A stretch of DNA of 64,000 nt, taken from positions 1 to 64,000 of the forward strand of contig JAUCBJ010006680.1 in NCBI GenBank assembly GCA_032718475.1, read 5' to 3'. The notes beneath the pieces were generated by a model. The model had not been told where the DNA came from, ran no database searches, and saw only the letters and a program-made list of their open reading frames with translations. The position numbers were made by a program, and so were the translations under genes. Positions 54,924-64,000 of the stretch are shown here, piece by piece. The number at the start of each line of letters is the position of its first letter. Position 1 is the first letter of the stretch. This stretch comes from Nemertoderma westbladi. Its lineage: Eukaryota; Xenacoelomorpha; Nemertodermatida; Nemertodermatidae.

Positions 54924-57350
54924 TTATCTGAGGCAATTATAACATAACAGCTTATCCCACATGACTTCACATCTGTCTACCAGGGATTTCTTTAGGAATT
55001 CAGCACACACACTCAAACGGTGGGGCCCGTCGCACAGCGCACATTTTGGTTTGATGTTACTCACTTTACCTTGGATAACATTATGCACTCTCGTTCTTTC
55101 TTCGGGCTTTCTTCCGTGAATTCTGTTAGGAGATTGAGGAGGAGTCTTGGCAACCTGTTCTCTCCTATCATTGGTTCGAGACTTGTATTTACTTACGTCT
55201 TTTGCCGTTTTGTTAACATAGTAAGATCTGTCTGTGTCTTTCCCGCTGTCTTCTTCTGGAGAAGCTTGGCTTTCGCCTTCGTCGGTATAACACACTGGGG
55301 TTACTTTTCTCCTAGAAACGGGTATCTCACTTACCTTATTTTCCGGTGTTTTCTCTCTGGACTGTTTTATGAGTTGTAATTTTACTTCTCCATCTAAGAA
55401 GGACATGAGATCAGCCATGGTAGGGTCTCGTCGTTGCTGCTCCATCATATACAACACTTTCTTGTCCCAGCGTGTACCTACTCCACCCTTTGGTAAAGTA
55501 GAGGCTACGGCTCCAATAACCATGGAACTCTGATATTCATGAGACTTACCTAGCCAATCCAATTGTCTACAGATCTCCTGAATCTCATCGGAAAACTCTA
55601 TAATCCCGCTACTAAGGAACTTTCGGGGGGCTACCAATTTTGCATACAAATACTTAGCTATGTTATTCCTATTACCAAACCTGATGTTTAATGTATCCCA
55701 AACTTGTCTTAATCCATCTGGATGTCCAATAAACTTTAATGCCATTGACTTGGGAGGTCCTTCCAAACACTCGATGAGGAATCTAAGTTTCTCTCCGTTA
55801 GATAGTACAGAGTTCTGTATGTTATCTTTATAATATTCATTAAAAGGTAACCATTTCATCTCATCTCCATTGAATTTGACGATCTCTCCCACTTTGACCG
55901 CTAGGCGGGCTTCTGTTCTAGCCATCTGACGCGTAAAGCTTTCTTGGGCCATAGTGTTATTTAATATCGAATTATCGGTATATAAATTTCTCTGATTATT
56001 ATCAGGTCTATAGGGAATATCATTATCAACAGGTTTATAATGACCCTTAATAGGGTTTACTATAGGAGTTTCTACTTCACTAGCAGTATAGATGCGTGTA
56101 GGCTCCACACCTTGCGCATGAAATACTTCAGACCTAACAGGCTGACACATAGTTACAGGGGGTATTGGTATACCCTTTTGTATATTTACTAATTTGTCGC
56201 GTTCTAGCGCGATACTTTGCTGCACTTCTTGCAACTCTAACCTACTTTCCCTTACGGTTCCCTTGAGCTGGTGGACAGTCCTTTCTAAATCTCGGACCTG
56301 CCGGGAGGAACATTCTTGTTGTTCCCTCAGCTGTCCGAGCAAGAGACCCATCTCCCGACGTCCCCCATCTACCCACTCTACCGCCGAAGCGGGAGTCGCC
56401 AACATAGTAGCGGGCAGACGCGGGACGACGGGAGACAAATCTTGAATTGCTCTCTCGGCGTCCAGGACCGGGACATTCTCTTGGGCAGTTCCACTGGGTA
56501 CAGGCAGTTTAGTACTGTGCAAAGGGAATTTGGAGGTAGGTTCGGGGAGTACAGGGGTCTCTCTCACCGAAGGGGTGGTTTCGAGAACAGGCCTAATTAT
56601 TTCAGGCTCATCTACTATAGTAGGGAGTCTTTTTACTTCAATAATTTGGTCTGTGGGTGCTGTACTACCTAAGTCTGCGCTAGCTAGTTGTCTTCTAACA
56701 GCTGGAGGTAAATCAGGCAATTTGTGACGGGGAGACGTTCTTCTACGCCTGCTTAGACGAGATCTATTTCCTCCGCCTTCAGGGTCGGTGGTATCGCCTT
56801 CATCAGAGGATGTAAATCCATGTCGTTTGGGAGTAGATCGACTCATCATCTGCATTTGACTTGCTGTTAACTGTTTATTTATGCTGTCTTGCGTCTCTTG
56901 AAGATTTTCCAACTCCAGTTGGGTGGTCTCTTCAGACGCTCTCCGTTCTGCTTCTGCCACTGCCTCCGCCGCCTTTCTTTCCGCTTCGGCCGCTGCTTCT
57001 GCCGCCTTTCTTTCCGCTTCGGCCGCTGCTTCTGCCGCCTTTCTTTCCGCTTCTGCCTTTGCCATTGCCGCTGCTACTGCTGCTGTCTTTCTGTCTTCTA
57101 TTCGTTTTTTCTTTACTTGTTCCTCTTGGACCCTAGCGATGCGGAGTCTTTCATCAAATTTAGCTTGATTTGCAGCTAACATTTCCGCATCGATTGAGTC
57201 CAACACAAGCTTGGCTCCTTCACTATTGGGGCGAAGTCCAGACAGTCGTCTCCTCAACTCTTCATCACCTAGGAAACGTTGATAGTCTGACAGATAGATG
57301 TCGATAGCGTCTCTCGTTCGCGGTCTCTCTGCTGCTTTCCACTTGAGAAA
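54924..57350 (-). pseudogene. Second BEL/Pao element: Gag with Ala/Glu repeats
   Basis: Gag continues from a frameshift near 57350. An Ala/Glu/Lys-rich coiled coil (about 56930-57120) has three tandem 33-bp units encoding AEAERKAAEAA. A second helix follows (QLREQQECSSRQVRDLERTV). The Pao gag domain is at about 55600-55900 (VKFNGDEMKWLPFNEYYKDN, KLRFLIECLEGPPKSMAL). The first zinc-knuckle half (CALCDGPHRLSVC, CYNCLR) is at the end, cut by TAA within the CX2C...GH knuckle. Confidence 0.9.
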
Positions 57351-57875
57351 AGGTGGCATCGGTTGATTCTTCATAGGTTGGTCGCTCAGCCAGCTGGGAT
57401 TTCCACTGGGCCGTTTCTTGAACCTTGAGACCCACCCGCTGGAACCAAGTCTTGACAGCAACTTGCAATGACGTGTCCTGTCTTCTTTTCGAAGCCTCCT
57501 CAAAGTCCGATAGGATTAGTCTAATGCGTAGAGTTCTTTCGCGTACTTGATAAAGCAGCTCTTCCTGCTCTTGAGGTCCTTGGGGTTGTCGAAACAGTTG
57601 TTCCTCTAATCGCTCTAAAGAGCCGAAGAATCCCTGCACATATCCTGCTGCCGACCTCTTCCAAACAGCTGGATCCATTGTATCTTTTGTCACTCCCATC
57701 CTGTGTATGTCTTCCCAGGTAGCTTCGGATAAGTCTAACGGGAGTCCGGGTCCGGGGAAGTTCCATTGCGACTCGACAATAGACATCAATTCTTCCCTTG
57801 CGTATCCCGCATAACTGTCTTGGGTAGATCGCTTACTTCTCGCCCAATCGACTTGGTGTTCTTCCACCGCCATCA
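57340..57875 (-). pseudogene. Second BEL/Pao element: Gag N-terminal half
   Basis: The frame reads DWARSKRSTQDSYAGYAREE, WEDIHRMGVTKDTMDPAVWK and LQVAVKTWFQRVGLKVQETA. It is joined to the part at 60002-60405 once the LINE insertion (57876-60001) is removed, because both flanks carry the same 22 bases encoding the MAVEEH segment. A frame change near 57350 leads to the rest of gag. Confidence 0.85.
57854..57875. repeat. Target-site duplication, left copy (22 bp)
   Basis: The 22 bases beginning TGGTGTTCTTCC and ending CGCCATCA are repeated exactly at 60002-60023. They bracket the plus-strand LINE insertion in gag. Confidence 0.93.
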
Positions 57876-60001
57876 TGATTAAAATGATTACATGATTAAA
57901 ATCAGTGAATATCGGCAATTCAGTGTGCAGTGGTTTGCAATAGTCTGTATGTGCTTGACCGAGTAACAAAGCATTTCCTAAAGAATGCACCTTTTGTGAT
58001 CTATAAGCCATCCCGTTGTGTATAGTGTAAGTCATACCTCTGTTTATATGGATAGAGCGCCACGTCCTAAAGGAACTGCTAATATTTCCCGAAAGTGAAT
58101 AATATTTGTCAGAGATTATATATCTGAACAGGCAGTACTCTGTTAATCTACAGGAGCTAATAAACCAACAGGTTGATGCCATCAATGATGCTGACGACAG
58201 CAGGCAATCATCCCAGGCATGGAAATCGATCAATCTGCTTACTGGGCGGAAAAGCCAACCAACCACCAAGGTTAAGGCTGAATCACCAGCCGATCGCCTC
58301 AATGGTTGGAAAGCCCACTTTGAAAAGCTCATCAATAATGACAGGGTATTGCCTGATAACTTTATAGAAGTAAAGGTGTCTGAGTCTGTACTCCCAGATA
58401 TTCCCATTGGCGATATCTCCTTTGCAGAAGTGAAGGCTGCTGCAAAGAGCATTAAGACCAATCGTGCCAGTGGAGTAGATGGTGTTCCCCCTGAGGTCTT
58501 TAAAATACCTGAGTGTTTAAAGCTCATCTATCCCATCATAGTAGACATGTACCGTACAACAAGAGTCCCCCAAGAAATGAAAACAAATAAGTTGGTGCCA
58601 GTTCCCAAGAAGGGCAACCTAACACTCTATGGTTCTTTTCGGGGAATCTCATTGATCTCGATTGCTGCAAAGCTATACAATAGGATTCTATTAAATCGCA
58701 TCAGGGATCCCATTGAGAGACTGCTCCGTGGAAATCAGAATGGGTTCCGTAAAGGTCGTTGGACCATGGAGCCCATTTTGGCACTTAGAAGGATAATTGA
58801 AGAATTATCAAAAAAGAAAGACAGGCATCTGGCTGTTATCTTTGTTGACTTCTTCAAGGCCTTTGATTCAGTCTCTCGCTCACGTATGTTCAGCATACTT
58901 TCATTATATGGGATTCCTGATGAAATTATTGCAGCAATCAGATCAGTATACGATGGTTCAACAACATTTGTGTCAACTGTTGACGGTGACACAGAACCAT
59001 TTGAAGTGTTATGGGGCGTCCTCCAAGGAGACACACTTGCACCATTCTTATTCATTATTGTGGTTGACTATGTTCTACGCATGTCCTTAGATCATCATAA
59101 TGATGATGGGGTGATGATAACTCCACCTACTGGCTCCAGAAGTCGAGGAAATCCTGCCAAGTACCTAACTGATCTAGACTTTGCTGATGACTTAGGAGTA
59201 CTCTCAGAATAATTAGAGGGAGCCCAACGGCTCCTCAGCTCATTAGAACATGCTGCTTCTAGTGTTGGTCTTTTTATTAACTCCAGAAAGACCAAAATTC
59301 TGACAGTTAACTTTGAAAGTCCTCAGCAAGTCTGTGATCGGATGAGCATAAGCTCAAAGGATGGTATGCTTGAGCATGTCGACGACTTCTGTTACCTGGG
59401 ATCATGGATCCGGAAGTTAGGTGAGGACCTTCGAATACGTAAGGGAAAGGCATGGGCAGCCTTGAATAGGCTTTCCAGGATTTGAAAGTCACCGAGAATT
59501 AATCGGAAACTTAAGGTCCAATTATTTAGAGCAGCAGTAGTTCCAGTACTCCTCTACGGGAGTCCATGCTGGGCTCTAACTGCTGAGGACACCAAATCTC
59601 TGGATGGCACATTCACAAGAATGCTACGCCGGGTTCATTGTGTCAAGTACAATGCACACATCTCCAACCAGACACTATATAACATTGGAGGTGTCTCATT
59701 GGTTCCCCCAAGCTTGACACTAGAACAAAATAGCCTCCGCTTTGCAGGACATTGCTTTCGCCGTGAGGACCAGCCAGTGCATAATCTTGTACTTTGGCAG
59801 CCTCATGGAGTGAATAAGCATGGTGGACAGCCCATGACTTTCTTGAGACGCATCTTAAAGGACACTGGCCTTAAAGATGCGGATGATCTAGCAAATGTCA
59901 TGGGTGATAGGGAGTTGTGGTGGTGCAATTTTGTTGACAAGCCGGCACAGCATTCTTAAAAATGCAGCTGCAATGCAGCATGCCGATGCTAGTAGTAGTA
60001 G
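57876..60001 (+). mobile_element. Family-2 LINE insertion in BEL gag, 5'-truncated, with extra 5' sequence
   Basis: The insert is bounded by a perfect 22-bp duplication and ends at the 3' side in the (TAG)n tail (59988-60001). Family-2 sequence begins only near 58125, in the linker codons RQYSVNLQEL. The first 249 bases (57876-58124) match nothing else I can see in the window and must have arrived with the insertion. They may come from template switching, transduced sequence or a distinct leader. Confidence 0.92.
58125..59959 (+). pseudogene. Family-2 LINE linker-RT-tail, two nonsense codons
   Basis: The reading frame holds SQAWKSINLLTGRK, GSFRGISLISIAAKLYNRIL, NGFRKGRWT, VIFVDFFKAFDSV, GVLQGDTLAPFLF and LDFADDLGVLSE, with the catalytic Asp pair intact. 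It is stopped by TAA at 59210-59212 and again by TGA at 59483-59485, where the other copies have Ser and Trp codons. The C-terminal GHCFRREDQPVHN tail follows to the stop at 59959. The endonuclease half is missing. Confidence 0.93.
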
Positions 60002-60405
60002 TGGTGTTCTTCCACCGCCATCAATACTGTAGTTAGTACTGCTGCAGGAAGAACGAGAAGGGGATCCGAATAAACCGTATCTGCCATCTTCGCTCCACAT
60101 TCGGGGGTCAGCTCTACAGTATCCGAACTACTGGAGCTATCGGGTTGCTGGGATCTAATTTCTTGGCTAGGATGTTGTTGCTGTTTAACAGCTGCTTCCT
60201 GATCCCGCTTGACTTGGGCCCGAGTGCCGATGATAGACCTACGGTGTTGGATTAGCCTAGGGTCTGATACTACTACGGAAGGGATGACTTTTCTTACAGT
60301 AGGAGGTGAGCTGAACTTCGGTCTTAAATGTTCCACACTCCTATCTGGGTCACAGATGGTTGTATCGATTAAACTGTCTGACAGGTTCTGCTTTGTATCA
60401 GACAT
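60002..60405 (-). pseudogene. Second BEL/Pao element: Gag start
   Basis: The ATG at 60405 opens MSDTKQNLSDSLIDTTICDP, similar in style to the MSDHYGT... start of the intact element. A polar Gln/Ser-rich stretch follows (VKQQQHPSQEIRSQQPDSSS). The frame reaches the MAVEEH codons and is cut there by the LINE. The first 22 bases of this feature are the right copy of the LINE target duplication. Confidence 0.8.
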
Positions 60406-61664
60406 TTCGGTTTATACAGTTGAATGCCTACTGCTATAAATACAGTTAAAGCAAGTCTAGTAATTCAGTATGACTGTTAGCCTAGCAATTAATTACAATA
60501 TTAGAATACCGGTATACACCTATAGTAGTTAAAAAATTCAAAATTTACATGGCAATATAATTATGATCATTAAACATTAAATTATTAAAAGTAATTAAAA
60601 GCAAATAAATAAGTAAACCAGATATTAAAAACGTTAATGCATTTCAAAATCTTCAGAACGTCTGGTTTAAAAATAATAAAGTAACATTATTGGAAACTCA
60701 ATAAGGTTTATATAGTTTATGAGATCGACAAAAACTGGGCCCACTTTACAACAATTGGTTCTTAGTTCTATTGTTGGCTGTTCAAAGAAGGTTGGTATTT
60801 ATCAATGAAATGTTGTTCGTAGCCTTCTAATAAGTTTTCATGTCGACAACAGAAGAATGGGGCCACTTTAAATTGGTTTTCCCCGCAGTTGTGAAAGTGT
60901 TTGCTACACCTTAAATGTCTATAACGTTCATTGAGTATTTGCACCTATAGTATATATAAGTATTGTTGCAGACTGGAATTAATTACAGAATACCGGTATA
61001 TAGTTTCAGCGCAAATATATATATATATAACAAGCCTATTGCAGATACCGGTATGTCAATTATTTTAGAATAATTGAATTTCTGAATTTTAAGGGTTACT
61101 TAGTTACTTTAATTTACTCTATTACCGTTATTTAAGCAGTAGTCCAACTGATGTTAAGACCTGTAAGCTCACTGTTCAGCAGTCTGAATGTCTGTGGAAA
61201 TGTGTTGTTAGCTGACTGTCAAAAGTATATTGAAAATAGGTAAGACAATACTGCATACATATCAATCCGTACCGGTACTAACTAAAGATATCTTGGGGCG
61301 AGCCATGATAGCATGAAGGCGTTACATCACCCCCCCTAACGAGAAGCGGAGCTATTAATTATATAGTAATATACAAAATACACAATAATATATTACATAG
61401 TATAAATATTTAAGGGAAAATAATTATTTCTGCACTACAGACAGACAGTAATTATGTACTTACTAACTGCGTAATACAAAGTATCAATAACAAATATGAT
61501 GTTAGTAAAATTATATATTATTTCTATGGGTAGGATAACTATTATAATAATTAATATATTGTAACTAGATAGGTTACGTTGTATAATTGGTACACGTTCC
61601 AAAAATATCTCTGATTTAAAATTAAGACACAAAGAAAATAATATTGCAGTCCTTTATTATTACG
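60406..61664. other. Non-coding region between BEL and gypsy elements
   Basis: This should contain the leader and 5' LTR of the minus-strand BEL element and possibly the 3' LTR of the gypsy element, but I could not match either to a second copy. The word ACCGGTA recurs at least four times (60507, 60992, 61045, 61271). A short imperfect duplication lies at about 60720-60870 (GTCGACAA.A and GGG.CCACTTTA). No gene is supported. Confidence 0.45.
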
Positions 61665-63546
61665 TTAATCATATAGATCACAGATTAAATTAAACCGTAC
61701 ACTTTTTGTTTGTTTTATTTTATTCGTTAATAAGACTTGTGGTTCGTCTCCGATTTCATTATTTTCCAAGTTAGATAATACAGCTGGTTTTACCCTATCC
61801 AGCGATACAACGTGTTGCTCGTTCTTGCGCACAATTGTTACAGTTTTATTTGTTAATGAAACTATACGAAACGGTCCTGTATATAAGGGTGCCAGTGAGG
61901 ATCTTTTAATAGGATCTTTTATCCATACATGTGTTGCATTCGATAATTGAGATGGAACTGACGATTTACATGAATAATTACGGACTGGTGGAACCAAACT
62001 ATCAATTTTCGTGAATAGTTTAGAAATGTACGTCGGTACACTCATTGTCTCCTGTAATGTTGATTCAAAACACTGCCCGGGTAAACAAAGTTCAGATCCA
62101 TATACCATTTGTGACGGAGAATATTCGTGTAAACCAATTACAGACCTTAATCCCAATAACACCATGGGTAATTCATGATACCAATGTGTAGAATTACATT
62201 TAGCACGCAGTGAATTTTTAAGCTGCCTATGAAACCGTTCGATTGCACCATTGCATGCCGGATGATAGGCAGTTGTACGTCGTCTCTCAATTCCTAATTG
62301 TAGCATCAAACAGTTCCAAAACTTTGATTCAAATTGTGCTCCCCTATCAGAAACAATTATTTTAGGAACTCCAAAACGACCAACCCAATTGAATAAGAAT
62401 GCCTTTACAATTGATTCTGTTGAAATATCTGAAATTGGAATTACTTCCGGCCAATGTGTATACCGGTCAATGGTGGTGAATAAATATTTATACCCACAAG
62501 AGGGCGGCAAAGGTCCAACTAGATCTATATGAACTGTCTCAAATCTCTGAGTAGTCGGAATGTTCCCAATTGGCGTTTTTACATTTGTTGTAATTTTGGA
62601 AATTTGGCAGTTTTGACATTGTCTACACCATTGTTTTATGTCTTTATTCATAGAAGGCAAAATATAACGTTGTGAAATCAATTTAAGACTTGCCTTGGAA
62701 CCTGGATGAGAAAGATTATGCAGATTTTTGAATACTTCTTGTCGCATTTCCAATGGCAAATACGGTCGCAAGATATCCGTTGACGCATCACAAACAAGAT
62801 ACGAGTTATCGGTGAGATACAACCGCTTCAAAGGCAATGTTGTGTGGGAAATGAATTCCTGAAGATTATTGTCATTAATTTGGACCTTTGCCAATTCTAA
62901 ATGGCTGTTCAAAGTAATAGCCGATATTGGCCTAGAAAGTGCATCTGCGACAATGTTATCAGAACCTCGAATATGTTCTATTTTGCAATCAAATTCAAGA
63001 ATATATGAAATCCAGCGCGACTGCTGTGGAGTTGGATGCCTCATGTTCACACAGTTTATCAGTGGTTTATGATCGGTAATTATTGTAATGGGTTGACCTA
63101 ATAACCATTCATGATGTTTTAGACTACAATAAATTGCAAATAATTCCTTGTCAAAAGCCGATTTATTACTTTCAATTGGTGTAAGTTTTCTAGAATAAAA
63201 ACAGATTGGTTCTAGAACTCCGTCTACAAGCTGATGTATTACTGCACCTATTGCAATGTTAGAAGCATCAGTTGTCATACTAAACTTAGCATCTTTATGT
63301 GGAAAGGACAAAGTAACTGCGTTCTGTAGAGCAGTTTTTAACAAATCGAATGATGTATTAGCTGCACTATTCCACTCCAATGCATCTTTCTTTTGTTTAT
63401 TGCGCGTTAAATCGGTTAAAGGAGAAGCTATTTTAGAAAACTCAGGTACAAATCTATGATAAAACCCGCACATTCCTAAAAATCGTTTCAAGGAAGACAC
63501 TGTCTCTGGATGTGGAAATTGTGTTCGCGGTATTTCAACTTTCCAT
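61665..63546 (-). pseudogene. pol: Ty3/gypsy pol, C-terminal half (RT end, RNase H, integrase)
   Basis: The frame is open for over 600 codons. It starts in the RT thumb (SSLKRFLGMCGFYHRFVPEF), has the RNase H stations SMTTDASNIAIGAV, FDKELFAI, ITDHKPL and DNIVADALSR, the integrase finger (HPGSKAS, CRQCQNCQISK) and the catalytic triad: Asp in VHIDLVGPLPP, Asp in VSDRGAQFESKFW and Glu in GAIERFHRQLK. A chromodomain is not seen; the C-terminus reads SSLAPLYTGPFRIVSLTNKT. Protease, gag and the catalytic RT palm are missing, because the frame ends near 63546 in unrelated sequence. It is therefore a truncated copy although its remaining frame is undamaged. Confidence 0.93.
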
Positions 63547-64000
63547 AACGCGAGTTGAATATTTTTGTATTTTATTAAAATTGATTATTCCGATATTACT
63601 ACTGGGTGCGGGACCATGGGTTTTGGGCACATTCAATAAACTGGGGGCGATTTATGGGCGAACTTTGGGGCAACTTACAGGGTACGGGAATAATTTCATA
63701 GTTATAAGGGCCAGGGGGGATGGAAAATGCAAGCAGTATTCAGGTTAGCCTGAGTACTATTAGGCCCTGGCCAACTTCCTGCTGCCCGTAGGGGTGGATT
63801 TGGTAATGCGCCAGGCCTAAAGGACAAGGACTGCCCTTAGCGGTCCCTGGCCAACAGCAGCCATTACGAGACTGAAAAGAACTCGGACCGCTGACTGCTT
63901 GTGTCAGGGATTTGCGACGGGCACCGACGGCCCCTTAGTAGCCAAGCCGTTCTGGTTCTCGATGATCGAACCCCGGGGTTCGTGAGGGGTGGAGCGGACA
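63547..64000. other. GC-richer sequence of unknown nature at the window edge
   Basis: The base composition changes abruptly from that of the gypsy element to GC-rich sequence with GGGG and CCTGGCCAAC words (CCTGGCCAAC occurs at about 63763 and 63846). No domain or repeat relation is recognised. It may be the 5' part of a further retroelement outside the window. Confidence 0.35.

Noticed and set aside
57265-58527. A 420-codon minus-strand frame as a single gene
   Set aside because: Its first part is the antisense of the plus-strand LINE. Only the part from about 57875 down is BEL Gag.
60406-61664. 5' LTR of the second BEL element
   Set aside because: It is expected here, but I could not find a matching copy at 48540-50160, so no boundaries can be given.

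Overview
This window comes from an animal nuclear genome, most likely an invertebrate. It holds two BEL/Pao retrotransposons, a group known essentially only from metazoans, together with APE-type (RTE-like) LINEs, a Ty3/gypsy fragment, integrase-type DNA transposon remains, tRNA-derived SINE-like sequence and many satellites. I cannot name the species. I see no ordinary host gene with recognisable exons. Nearly everything is mobile or tandemly repeated DNA, much of it nested.

Layout. 1-7062: two arrays of one 18-bp satellite (1-1364 and 2803-4400) flank a decayed LINE reverse-transcriptase fragment, followed by a 2.45-kb array of a 21-bp satellite. 7700-12145: a long-armed foldback (palindromic) element is split by a full-length but frameshifted RTE-like LINE (family 1, 7834-11440, 10-bp target duplication). 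12816-13556: a 24-bp AT-rich satellite. 15515-19325: a full-length RTE-like LINE (family 2) with a perfect 25-bp target duplication and one nonsense codon. 19647-20172: two minisatellites. 20174-21560: a rearranged DNA transposon whose inverted repeats contain the N-terminal transposase coding. 22467-28813: stacked and chimeric family-2 LINE pieces, mixed with fragments of at least one other retroelement, one of them carrying a 45-bp coding-phase tandem expansion. 28820-31865: a foldback MITE, repeated blocks with CTCF-like motifs, tRNA-like SINE material and a 1.6-kb minisatellite made of palindromes.

32151-45661: a complete 13.5-kb BEL/Pao element with 927-bp LTRs, a 5-bp target duplication and a very long open gag-pol frame (2748 codons, preceded by a 171-codon frame offset by +1). 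It carries minisatellites in its 3' region and looks young. 45799-48532: a compact run of minus-strand, intronless open frames of no recognised family, including an acidic decayed gene with internal repeats. This is the least explained part of the window. 50168-60405: a second, heavily mutated BEL/Pao element on the minus strand, whose gag is split by a family-2 LINE insertion (57876-60001, 22-bp target duplication). 61665-63546: the 3' half of a Ty3/gypsy pol gene on the minus strand. The last 450 bases are GC-richer and unassigned.

How the parts relate: the LINEs supply reverse transcriptase and APE endonuclease, and their shared (TAG)n 3' tails and target duplications give the order of insertion. 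The BEL and gypsy elements supply gag, protease, RT, RNase H and integrase. The only element that looks potentially competent is the BEL/Pao copy at 32-45 kb. All assignments rest on reading motifs by eye. No database search was run.
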